Positions 30,736-38,788 of a stretch of 39,159 nucleotides of DNA are shown one piece after another. Positions within the stretch are counted from its first letter, which is position 1, and every line of letters begins with the position of its first letter. Below the pieces are notes generated by a model. That model saw only the letters and a list, made by a program, of their open reading frames with translations. It had not been told where the DNA came from and did no database searches. The stretch is from an uncultured Gammaproteobacteria bacterium (lineage in GTDB: Bacteria > Pseudomonadota > Gammaproteobacteria > Magnimaribacterales > D2472): the NCBI GenBank assembly GCA_913050015.1, contig CAJXAZ010000003.1, positions 1 through 39,159 of the forward strand. The letters are read 5' to 3'. A program made the position numbers and the translations under genes.

Positions 30736-32010
30736 TTAGTCAAATTGCTTGTCAGCACTCGCAAATAAAAAGTAGTAAATTCCACCAAAAACTAGCATTC
30801 CACTGCATATGTGAAATATAAGCGTCCAAGAGTTGGTAGCTTGAAGAATTATACCTGCAATGATGGGACTTAACACTGCTGCAATCATGCCTAAACTTCC
30901 TGCAATCCCAAATAAAGAACCAGTATATTTTGGACCAAGATCTGCATGGTTAACTCCAAAACCCCCTGCGCCGAGCCCTGAACATATGTTAGTTAGGCAT
31001 AGCAAGGTTATTACTAATAAGATTGAGTCTTGGAAGGGAAGTAGAAATAAAAATAGAGCAGCTCCAAAAAATCCCAAGCTATTAAAAAACTTTCTAACTT
31101 TAATAGTTTTATAGCCTCTTTTAATAAGCATATCTGCAGAAATGCCACCTAGCACAAGAGCAAATACGGAAACAGCACTGGGTACAAGTATTAGTAAAAT
31201 AAATAAGTTAGATCCAAGCTCCAATCCAAGACCACCAGTTTCTGTTGAAGAACTCATAAATTTTGGCAAGTATGAAAGAAAAGTAAATAAGGCCCAATTA
31301 TTACAAAAAGTTGCAACAACAATAGCAATAAAAGGCCCGTTTTTAATAACCTCTAAAAATGGAATTGATGGTGCTGCAGAATTAGTAGGAGCTTCAGCTT
31401 TTATATATTCAAGCTCTTCATTAGAAATGCTTTTATGATCTTCTGGATAAGAGGTAACTACCCTTTGCCAGAAGAAAAATAACACTATTCCAAGAGCTCC
31501 AAAAGAATAAAAAACCCATTCCCAAGAATATCCTTCAATAATAATAGCTGTAACCACGAGGCCAAAAACTGAGCCAAATGAAATACCGCTATTTGTAATA
31601 GCTATTGCTCTAGTTCTTTCCTGAAAAGGAATCCATCTAGCATATATTGAGTGCCATGCTGGAAAAGTAACACCCTCTCCAAGCCCCATTAAAATTCTTA
31701 TTAATATTAAAAAGAAAAAACCGCTGTATGCAAAAGCTGGGGTAATTATCGTAAAAAATGACCATAAAAGTAGACCATATGCGAGAACAATCTTTCCTCC
31801 ATACTTATCAGCTAGAAAGCCACCAAAGGTCATCGATATTATATAGCCAAAGTAAAAAGAGCCAAGAATAATACCAACCTGAGACTCACTCCACCCAAAC
31901 TGGGCTTGCATGGGAATAATAGCAACAGAAATATTTACACGATCTATAAAGCAAATAAATACGGCTAGAAAAGACATAAAAACTATCCTAAATCTAACTG
32001 GAAAAATCAT
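30736..32010 (-). CDS. MFS transporter (anion:cation symporter-like)
   Basis: 12 hydrophobic segments; FGGFLADKYGGK, RILMGLGEGVTFPAWHSIYARWIP. Confidence 0.87.
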   Translation of the reverse strand: MIFPVRFRIVFMSFLAVFICFIDRVNISVAIIPMQAQFGWSESQVGIILGSFYFGYIISMTFGGFLADKYGGKIVLAYGLLLWSFFTIITPAFAYSGFFFLILIRILMGLGEGVTFPAWHSIYARWIPFQERTRAIAITNSGISFGSVFGLVVTAIIIEGYSWEWVFYSFGALGIVLFFFWQRVVTSYPEDHKSISNEELEYIKAEAPTNSAAPSIPFLEVIKNGPFIAIVVATFCNNWALFTFLSYLPKFMSSSTETGGLGLELGSNLFILLILVPSAVSVFALVLGGISADMLIKRGYKTIKVRKFFNSLGFFGAALFLFLLPFQDSILLVITLLCLTNICSGLGAGGFGVNHADLGPKYTGSLFGIAGSLGMIAAVLSPIIAGIILQATNSWTLIFHICSGMLVFGGIYYFLFASADKQFD

Positions 32011-32054
32011 GTGCTAAAGGTTAAAAAAAACACGTATATCTTAACTGATAATAT

Positions 32055-33338
32055 CTACTTTTGCTTCTTGAGTCTTTCTTCAAGCGCTCCTAGATTCAAA
32101 TTACCTGGAGATCCTTCTGAATAATTCATTGTTTCAGAGCTATCAAGTAAAGATATATCAGAAGTATTCTTTACCGTATTATAGGCATCTCTAAAAGGCG
32201 TTCCCTTAGCAACAAGTGCATAAACCTTATCTGTCATCTTCATCTCCTCATCAATAAAGCTATTAGACCTATCTTTGTTAACCTTTATCGTTTTAATAAG
32301 ATCAGGGACTATATTGAGACTTTTTTGACATATTTCAAAACTTGAAACTAGACTTCTCTTCGTAAGCTGCAAGTCTCTATGGTAACCACTTGGCAGAGAG
32401 AGAAGATTCTCAAGCTCAGCAGCCTGACCTGCAAGAATAGAATAATTTGCTCTTAAAATTTCAACTACGTCCGGGTTGTTTTTGTTTGGCATAATTGATG
32501 AGCCTGTTAAATATTTACTATCAATATTTAACAAATCAAATTCTTGAGATAAAAATAAACTCATATCCCATGAAAATTTTCTTATATCAAGCATTGACTG
32601 CTTGAGGGTGCTTAAGATTTGCATTTCATATTTTCCCCTACTGTTTTGAACGTAAAGGCTATTTAATTGAATTCTTTTAAATCCTAAATCTCTAGTTACC
32701 TTTTTTCTATTAAGGGGTAATCCAACTCCATAACCAGCTGCACCCCCCAGTGGGTTTGAGTCAATCCAGTTAATAGTACTTTCAATTAAATCAACGTTAT
32801 CAATAAATGATTCTGCGTAAGATGAAAACCATAGACCCCATGAGGAAGGCATTGCTCTTTGAAGATGCGTATAGCCAGGCATTGGAATATTTTCATATTT
32901 TTTAGCTGAAGATAAAAAAGTTCTAGCAATCTTTTTATTAATTTTCTTAAAATCAACTAAATTTGCTTTTGCATAAAGTCTCATAGCAACCATTACTTGA
33001 TCATTTCTACTTCTGCCGGTGTGAACTTTTTTTCCAAGATCGCCTAATTCTTTAGTTAAAAAGAACTCAATAGCAGAATGACAATCTTCATACTTATTAG
33101 TTAATTTGAAGGAGCCTTTAATAAACCTTTCTTTTAAATCTTTTAACGACTTCTCTAGTTTATTAAGTTCAGATTTTGTGAGAATGCCTATCGACATGAG
33201 AGATTTGATATGGGCGGATGTTGCATCAATATCAAAAATAAATATTGCTTTATCAAGCTCTATATCTTCGCCAGCTAAGAATGAATTTATCTCATCAGAT
33301 GAATTGCTATCACCTATATTCCATAGTTTTTTAGTCAT
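32055..33338 (-). CDS. argH: Argininosuccinate lyase
   Basis: HTGRSRNDQVMVAMRLY, PGYTHLQRAMPSSWG, GSSIMPNKNNPDVVE signature. Confidence 0.95.
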   Translation of the reverse strand: MTKKLWNIGDSNSSDEINSFLAGEDIELDKAIFIFDIDATSAHIKSLMSIGILTKSELNKLEKSLKDLKERFIKGSFKLTNKYEDCHSAIEFFLTKELGDLGKKVHTGRSRNDQVMVAMRLYAKANLVDFKKINKKIARTFLSSAKKYENIPMPGYTHLQRAMPSSWGLWFSSYAESFIDNVDLIESTINWIDSNPLGGAAGYGVGLPLNRKKVTRDLGFKRIQLNSLYVQNSRGKYEMQILSTLKQSMLDIRKFSWDMSLFLSQEFDLLNIDSKYLTGSSIMPNKNNPDVVEILRANYSILAGQAAELENLLSLPSGYHRDLQLTKRSLVSSFEICQKSLNIVPDLIKTIKVNKDRSNSFIDEEMKMTDKVYALVAKGTPFRDAYNTVKNTSDISLLDSSETMNYSEGSPGNLNLGALEERLKKQK

Positions 33339-34269
33339 TATTTATTCCTGTTAATTCCTCTAAGCCACATGAAGAATTTAAGTTTTGTATTGCTTGAGTA
33401 GCAGCACCTTTTAATAAGTTATCGATGACACAGCAAATAGTTATATTGTAGCCACTGTTATCCAGAGAGAAACCACCAATAAGAGCAGAATGCGTATTAA
33501 TTACTTTATTTATCATTGGTATATCTTTTTGAATTTTTACCAAAGGCTTGTTCTTATAGTAATCACTAAATACCCTATAAATCTCTAATTCATCTGAAGA
33601 GTTTTTCAGCTTAATATGGGATGTTATTAATATTCCTCTAAAAAAATTACCAACATGAGGACTGAATGATAAATTCTCATAGCAATGTCTCTGAACTTCA
33701 CTTTCATGAATATGATTAGATAGAGAATAAGGAATAATATTATTCTTAAGATTCTCTGGGCTATTTTTATCATTTGGTGATGCTCCAGCCCCGCTATAGC
33801 CTGATATACCCATGCAACTGACAGAACCATCAATAAGATCTACTAAGGGACTTATTGAAAGCTGCATTGCGGTGGCATAACAACCTGGGTTACTTATTCT
33901 ATTAGTCGCTTTTTCACTGGCGATCTCGGGCAGTCTATATTGCCAATCTTTATCAAATCTATAATCAGAGCTCAAGTCAATTAACGTTATGTCTGAATAA
34001 TTTTGATTAATAATATCAAGATATCTAAAAGATTCATTATTTGGGAGAGCCATTATGACAATATCCACTTCTTCAAGATTAATGTCTGAAACTTCAAGGA
34101 AAGAATAACTTAAATTAGATTTTTTATATTCATTTACTGGATCCCCAGCTGATGATTTTGAAAAAATTTTAACTAGATCAAAACATGGATGATCGTTAAG
34201 GATTTGGATTATTTCTTGGCCAACATAACCTCTTCCTCCGATCATAGCGATATTGAATTTATTTTTCAT
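33331..34269 (-). CDS. argC: N-acetyl-gamma-glutamyl-phosphate reductase
   Basis: IAMIGGRGYVGQEIIQIL, NPGCYATAMQLSI, GYSGAG. Listed ORF starts 34299; MKNKFNIAMIGGRG at 34269 preferred. Confidence 0.93.
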   Translation of the reverse strand: MKNKFNIAMIGGRGYVGQEIIQILNDHPCFDLVKIFSKSSAGDPVNEYKKSNLSYSFLEVSDINLEEVDIVIMALPNNESFRYLDIINQNYSDITLIDLSSDYRFDKDWQYRLPEIASEKATNRISNPGCYATAMQLSISPLVDLIDGSVSCMGISGYSGAGASPNDKNSPENLKNNIIPYSLSNHIHESEVQRHCYENLSFSPHVGNFFRGILITSHIKLKNSSDELEIYRVFSDYYKNKPLVKIQKDIPMINKVINTHSALIGGFSLDNSGYNITICCVIDNLLKGAATQAIQNLNSSCGLEELTGINND

Positions 34270-35569
34270 ATGTAATTGTTGCCGGCTGATTTGATGCATA
34301 GTTTATGCACGCTGTTAATTCATTTGTATCAGTAATTCCAACCCAAAAAATATTCCAATCCTCGTTTCTTTGGAATCCATCGCAGACATCTTTGTAGAAA
34401 TTATTTATAGAGTTTTTAGATCTTGATCTCCAAAATATTTTAGTATGATTTGATGTCATCTTATTCCACATGGCATTTCCCAAACCTTCGCCTCTAGCAG
34501 AGCTAATTACAGCAAATTTATCCATATAAGCTATATCGTGTTGATAAGACATTACTATTGCCGCTCTATTGCATGAGCTTACATAGAAATCTTTATTGCC
34601 AGTTGTAAAATATTCCTCAACCAAATCACCTCTGAAAGAGCTCTCAAGTATGTGAGTAAGATTATTAATGCCATCATCATCAAGAGTGTTTGAATGAGTA
34701 ATTTTATGACCTGCCTTAACTAAAGTTCCATAACCAGCATCAGTAAATAACTCTCTATTTAGATGCAATGGCTTAGTTATAGAGACAGAACTATTATTTG
34801 GTAATGATTCTAAAAGTAGCTTGATTTGTTGAAGTTTTAACTTCATTCCAGAATGAAGCCATTCCTGAGCCATAAGTCTCTCATAGTCATCTTTTATATT
34901 AATTGTAGAAATTAAATTGTTGTTTGCATCTAATATGCCACCAACATCACTTAAGAAAATTACCTTATCAGGAGATATTTCACTAGCCAAAGCCAAAGTA
35001 GCTTTGTCGGCATTAATATTAACTATTTGACCATCTGAAGTTTTGCCAACAGGAGCAATAACAGGAACTCCATTATTTAGAATAATATCTTTTATTTTAT
35101 CTGAAAATGTTTTAACCACCTCTCCAACATATCCAAGAGATTCATTTTTAACACTGCATTCAAAAATTTCACCAACCAAGGAGACTGCTTGGACTCCCTC
35201 CTCTTGCAATGCATCTGTAAGTCTTAAATTTTCCCTAGTGAATATTGAAACTGCTACATCTAAAACCTCTTTAGTCGTAACTCTTTGACCATCTACAAAG
35301 GAGAATTTAATATCCTGCTTCTCTAGTTCCTCTGAAAGTATTGGACCTGCGCCATGAACAATGATTGGCCTTAAACCTACTTCGTTAAGAAAGGCTAAAG
35401 AAGATACAAGGTTTTCTAGATCGCTCTGTATAACTGCTCCACCAACTTTTATTACAGCAAACCTATATTCGTCAGAAGAGAATCTTTCTAAATATTTTCT
35501 TATCTCCTTCTCACTACTCATCCCGCTTAGAAGCTTAAGAATAGTATTTTTGGTAAAACTTTTATTCAT
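34259..35569 (-). CDS. Fused N-acetylglutamate kinase / N-acetylglutamate synthase (vertebrate-type NAT domain)
   Basis: Amino acid kinase domain (IKVGGAVI, IVHGAGP, VINADKATLALA-like) followed by about 140 aa NAT domain (CNRAAIVM..YMDKFAVISSARGEGLGNAMWNKM..FWRSRSKNSINNFYKDVCDGFQ..WNIFWVG). Confidence 0.88.
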   Translation of the reverse strand: MNKSFTKNTILKLLSGMSSEKEIRKYLERFSSDEYRFAVIKVGGAVIQSDLENLVSSLAFLNEVGLRPIIVHGAGPILSEELEKQDIKFSFVDGQRVTTKEVLDVAVSIFTRENLRLTDALQEEGVQAVSLVGEIFECSVKNESLGYVGEVVKTFSDKIKDIILNNGVPVIAPVGKTSDGQIVNINADKATLALASEISPDKVIFLSDVGGILDANNNLISTINIKDDYERLMAQEWLHSGMKLKLQQIKLLLESLPNNSSVSITKPLHLNRELFTDAGYGTLVKAGHKITHSNTLDDDGINNLTHILESSFRGDLVEEYFTTGNKDFYVSSCNRAAIVMSYQHDIAYMDKFAVISSARGEGLGNAMWNKMTSNHTKIFWRSRSKNSINNFYKDVCDGFQRNEDWNIFWVGITDTNELTACINYASNQPATITYEK

Positions 35570-35573
35570 TTTA

Positions 35574-36761
35574 TTATTTATTAATATCAGTCCAGGTAGC
35601 AGTACTTTGGCCTAAGAGCTTAATAAAGCCAGTAGACTCCTCTACTCCCCATGATGCAGATTGAGCATATATAGCCTCTTTACTAACAAGTATTTTCTTA
35701 GCTTCTACTTCGACCGCTTCTGCCTTTCCGCCGGATAATAATATAGTTACCTTGCCGTTAACTGGTTGCTGGATATCTTCCAAAAAGTTTTCTAAATTCC
35801 TTGTGAGAGGATCAAAGTAAAAGCCTCCATAAACAAGCTCAACCCATTTTTTACCCACTATAGGTTTAAAGAAGTTTTGTTTATCTGTAAAAATAGCCTC
35901 TTCAAGAGCTCTGTGAGCTCTTTGAAGAATTGTTATTCCAGGAGCTTCAAACAAAAACCTACCTTTGATACCAATAATCGTATCACTTGCAAATATCTCT
36001 CTTCCAATACCATATTTACCGCCCAGTGAATTCAATGTTCTAAGAATTTCTGGCCCATTAATTAACTTACCATTAAGTTTTTTTGCCTCACCTTTCTTGA
36101 ATTCAATAGTAATCTTTTTAGTATTTTGAGGGTACTTATCTGGTGTATTGCAAAGAATATAACTGTCAGACGAAGGCTCTTTCCACTCATCAATTTCTGA
36201 GCCAGAAACGGTTGCTCCCATTAGGTTTTCATTAACACTATATGTTGAATGCAGAGAGGAGACTTTAAAGCCTCTATCTTGAAGATATTCTTTTTCATAA
36301 CCCCTAACATCAGAGACTTTATTTTGAATTTCTCTAATAGGAGTAACAGTTTTATATTTTCCAAAAGCCTGAATAGATAAATCAAACCTGACCTGATCAT
36401 TACCCATTCCAGTGCATCCATGAGAGATATACTTTGTATTTAATTTTTTACATAACTTAATCGCCTCTTTTACAATTAAGTACCTGTCTGAACAAAGAGC
36501 TGGATACTTGTCTTGATACAAGGCTCCTGACCAGACTAATGGCTTAATGATCTCTTTCCATAAAGAGGAATCTATATTTACATTAATATGCTTCTTCGCG
36601 CCTAGCTCATTAGCTCTATTAGTAATCTTATCCTCCTCCTTCTTAGATGTTCCGCCAGTATTTACAAATATTGTATGAACTTCAAAGCCCTGCTCCATAA
36701 GATAAGGTACACAAAAACTTGTATCTAACCCTCCAGAAAATGCTAAAACAATTTTTTTCAT
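35574..36761 (-). CDS. argG: Argininosuccinate synthase
   Basis: VLAFSGGLDTSFCVPYL, HGCTGMGNDQVRFDL, YSVNENLMG. Confidence 0.95.
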   Translation of the reverse strand: MKKIVLAFSGGLDTSFCVPYLMEQGFEVHTIFVNTGGTSKKEEDKITNRANELGAKKHINVNIDSSLWKEIIKPLVWSGALYQDKYPALCSDRYLIVKEAIKLCKKLNTKYISHGCTGMGNDQVRFDLSIQAFGKYKTVTPIREIQNKVSDVRGYEKEYLQDRGFKVSSLHSTYSVNENLMGATVSGSEIDEWKEPSSDSYILCNTPDKYPQNTKKITIEFKKGEAKKLNGKLINGPEILRTLNSLGGKYGIGREIFASDTIIGIKGRFLFEAPGITILQRAHRALEEAIFTDKQNFFKPIVGKKWVELVYGGFYFDPLTRNLENFLEDIQQPVNGKVTILLSGGKAEAVEVEAKKILVSKEAIYAQSASWGVEESTGFIKLLGQSTATWTDINK

Positions 36762-36762
36762 T

Positions 36763-37764
36763 TTATTTATCCTTTAATAATGTAGTTAATAATGATTTCT
36801 GAACATGCATTCTATTTCCAGCCTCTTGAACTGCGACACAATACTTAGAATCCATGACGGCGTCAGTAGCTTTTATATTTCTTCTTAGTGGCAGGCAATG
36901 ACTGAATATTGCGTTATCAGTCATAGACATTTTATTTTCATCAACTATGAAATGTTTATACTGGTCTCTAATTAGTTTCTCTGGCTCTGGATTTCCATAG
37001 TAATTAAGTGATCCCCAACTTTTTGCATAAACGACATGCGCGTCTGAATAGCCCTCCTCAATATCATGAGTAATTGTGAAAGAGGTTCCATTTGCTTTGC
37101 AGTTAGATTCTGCCTGAGAGGTATAGTTGCTATGCAGAATATAGTCATCTGATGGGCATAATAATTTTACATTCATTCCAAATTTACTAGCTATCATCAA
37201 TGAAGAGTTTGCTACTGCTGTGTTTAGTGGCTTTGGATGATATGTCCAAGTTAGTAAGTAATCTTTGCCTGAGAGGTCTCCTAATTGCTCCTGAAGAGTT
37301 AGTATGTGAGCTAGTTCTTGGCACGGATGGGTTATTGTCTCCATATTAACCACTGGTACAGAGGCATATTTTGAAAAGCTATTAATTACATTGTCTGATA
37401 AGTCTTCATCAAGGTTTGTAAATTTAGGAAACGCTCTAACTGCTATAAGATCACAGTACTCTGACAAGACTCCAGCTACTTCAATAATATGCTCTTCTGA
37501 CTCTGAATCCATTACAGAGTTTAATTTAAACTCTATTGGCCAGGCATCTTTGCCTGGATGAAGGACTACAGCATAACCACCTAACTCCTGAATACCAATT
37601 TCAAAACTAGTTCTAGTTCTCATTGATGGATTAAAGAATAGTAAAGCAACAGACTTATTCTTCAGTGTTTCCTGAAACTTATTGTCTTTTAGATCTTTGG
37701 CATAATCCAAGATATCTTGTAATTCGTCCTTAGACCAATCTGATGTAGAGATAAAATTTTTCAT
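36763..37764 (-). CDS. argF': N-acetylornithine carbamoyltransferase (AOTCase, Xanthomonas ArgF' type)
   Basis: FFNPSMRTRTSFEIG, GKDAWPIEF, MDSESEEHI, HPCQELAHIL, WTYHPKPLNTAVANS, HCLPLRRNIKATDAV match the AOTCase clade. Listed ORF start 37797 lies inside the terminator loop; MKNFISTSDW start at 37764 preferred. Confidence 0.9.
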   Translation of the reverse strand: MKNFISTSDWSKDELQDILDYAKDLKDNKFQETLKNKSVALLFFNPSMRTRTSFEIGIQELGGYAVVLHPGKDAWPIEFKLNSVMDSESEEHIIEVAGVLSEYCDLIAVRAFPKFTNLDEDLSDNVINSFSKYASVPVVNMETITHPCQELAHILTLQEQLGDLSGKDYLLTWTYHPKPLNTAVANSSLMIASKFGMNVKLLCPSDDYILHSNYTSQAESNCKANGTSFTITHDIEEGYSDAHVVYAKSWGSLNYYGNPEPEKLIRDQYKHFIVDENKMSMTDNAIFSHCLPLRRNIKATDAVMDSKYCVAVQEAGNRMHVQKSLLTTLLKDK

Positions 37765-37780
37765 AATTAATATTTTTAGC

Positions 37781-37807
37781 AAAAAAAAACCCAGCATATG
37801 GCTGGGT
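37781..37807 (-). terminator. Rho-independent terminator (attenuator 3:4 hairpin) in the arg operon leader
   Basis: Minus strand ACCCAGC-CATAT-GCTGGGT followed by a run of nine T. Confidence 0.88.
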
Positions 37808-37833
37808 CTAATTTACAAGTAGACAGACCCAGC
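37801..37833 (-). promoter_or_regulatory. Alternative antiterminator (2:3) hairpin competing with the terminator
   Basis: Minus strand GCTGGGTCT (37833-37825) pairs 9/9 with AGACCCAGC (37809-37801), the same segment used as the 5' arm of the terminator. Confidence 0.75.
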
Positions 37834-37877
37834 TATTTTGGTGGCACCCGTCTTTCTTGTATTTTTAAGTTGTTCAT
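37833..37877 (-). CDS. Candidate arginine leader peptide MNNLKIQERRVPPK*
   Basis: ATG AAC AAC TTA AAA ATA CAA GAA AGA CGG GTG CCA CCA AAA TAG; tandem Arg codons; stop overlaps first base of segment 2. In-frame ATG also at 37883. Confidence 0.65.
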   Translation of the reverse strand: MNNLKIQERRVPPK

Positions 37878-37886
37878 TTCCATCTA

Positions 37887-37914
37887 AGTATATATAGAAT
37901 ATTGATTTTGTAAA
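37887..37914 (-). promoter_or_regulatory. Sigma70-like promoter of the arg leader/operon
   Basis: Minus strand TTTACA (37914-37909) - 16 nt - TATACT (37892-37887); predicted start near 37880, just before the leader ATG. Confidence 0.6.
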
Positions 37915-38018
37915 CTTTAATACGAGCGATATTCCGCTTGAAACTTCGCTTTTAAGTACTAAATATTAAGTTTTTGACTGATAAGAATACTTTACCCATA
38001 AGGTTTAAACATTCAAAT

Positions 38019-38103
38019 TGGTAGGGATGGAGGGGATCGAACCCCCACGCCTTGCGGCACTAGGTTCTAAACCTAGCGTGTCTACCAGTTCCACCACATC
38101 CCC
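38019..38103 (-). tRNA. tRNA-Leu (anticodon TAG)
   Basis: GGGGATGTGGTGGAACTGGTAGACACGCTAGGTTTAGAACCTAGTGCCGCAAGGCGTGGGGGTTCGATCCCCTCCATCCCTACCA, long variable arm. Confidence 0.95.
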
Positions 38104-38152
38104 AGAGAAATGAATTATATAGATTAATACTTATGAAAGGAAAGATTAAATT

Positions 38153-38542
38153 TTATAAATCGTAAGAAATTTGATTCTTTCTACTTTTTTGAATTGCGTA
38201 TAGAGAAATACAAAGAGCAAAACCAATGAAAAATGATGTTACAGAGTAGTTGGTAAAGCCTTCATAAATAAAACCAAATACTTTTGCGATCATCATTGTT
38301 GACATGATGTAAAGCAAAATAGTTCCTATCTGGACTTTTGACGAAGAATATACAAACCTCACAGTTAGGTATCCACAGCACATAATAAATCCAGCATATG
38401 TTCTAACTAAAATTGATTGGTCAGCACCCTCTACAATAAAAGGAATGAAGATATTATTAACATTCGGTCCAAAAACAGTAACTGCACCAATTACCAAAAG
38501 GAATAAGCCAGCAGAAACTAAAAATATTCTAAAAATAATCAT
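38153..38542 (-). CDS. DUF4345-like small membrane protein
   Basis: Four hydrophobic segments; start MIIFRIFLVSAG at 38542 gives a 4-nt ATGA overlap with the upstream gene. Confidence 0.5.
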   Translation of the reverse strand: MIIFRIFLVSAGLFLLVIGAVTVFGPNVNNIFIPFIVEGADQSILVRTYAGFIMCCGYLTVRFVYSSSKVQIGTILLYIMSTMMIAKVFGFIYEGFTNYSVTSFFIGFALCISLYAIQKSRKNQISYDL

Positions 38543-38766
38543 AGAACTCCAAGCATATAAAGAGCTATAAGAAATGAAACACCCCCAACACCCATCCAAA
38601 TATACATTTCTTTATAATTTTTGAATTTATAGGAGTTAATTGCAAGGAAACAGCAAAATATTGGAGCAACTACCAAAACTCCATAACCAACTAATATTGC
38701 CAAAGGTATAAATGCTAATAGTAAAAAAGCTTGTAAAAACCACTTATTCATAGAGTAATAAGACAA
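38539..38766 (-). CDS. Small membrane protein, unknown function
   Basis: 75 aa, two to three TM segments; overlaps next gene's start. Confidence 0.5.
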   Translation of the reverse strand: MSYYSMNKWFLQAFLLLAFIPLAILVGYGVLVVAPIFCCFLAINSYKFKNYKEMYIWMGVGGVSFLIALYMLGVL

Positions 38767-38788
38767 CTATTTGAATATATTGTCAATT

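Noticed and set aside
31142-31438. 98-aa plus-strand ORF (and 30860..31114) within the MFS gene
   Set aside because: Antisense shadow of a membrane protein gene; composition explained by the opposite strand.
35043-35288. Small plus-strand ORFs inside the arg operon
   Set aside because: Overlap fully supported genes on the other strand; no independent evidence.
37836-37852. Plus-strand TTTTGGTGGCACCCGTC resembling a T-box antiterminator motif
   Set aside because: Wrong orientation relative to any downstream gene, no stem I or specifier region, and the minus-strand attenuator explains the sequence better.
37915-38018. Search for an ArgR (ARG box) operator upstream of the arg leader
   Set aside because: Only weak resemblance (for example TTTGAATGTTTAAAC); no convincing 18-bp box by eye.
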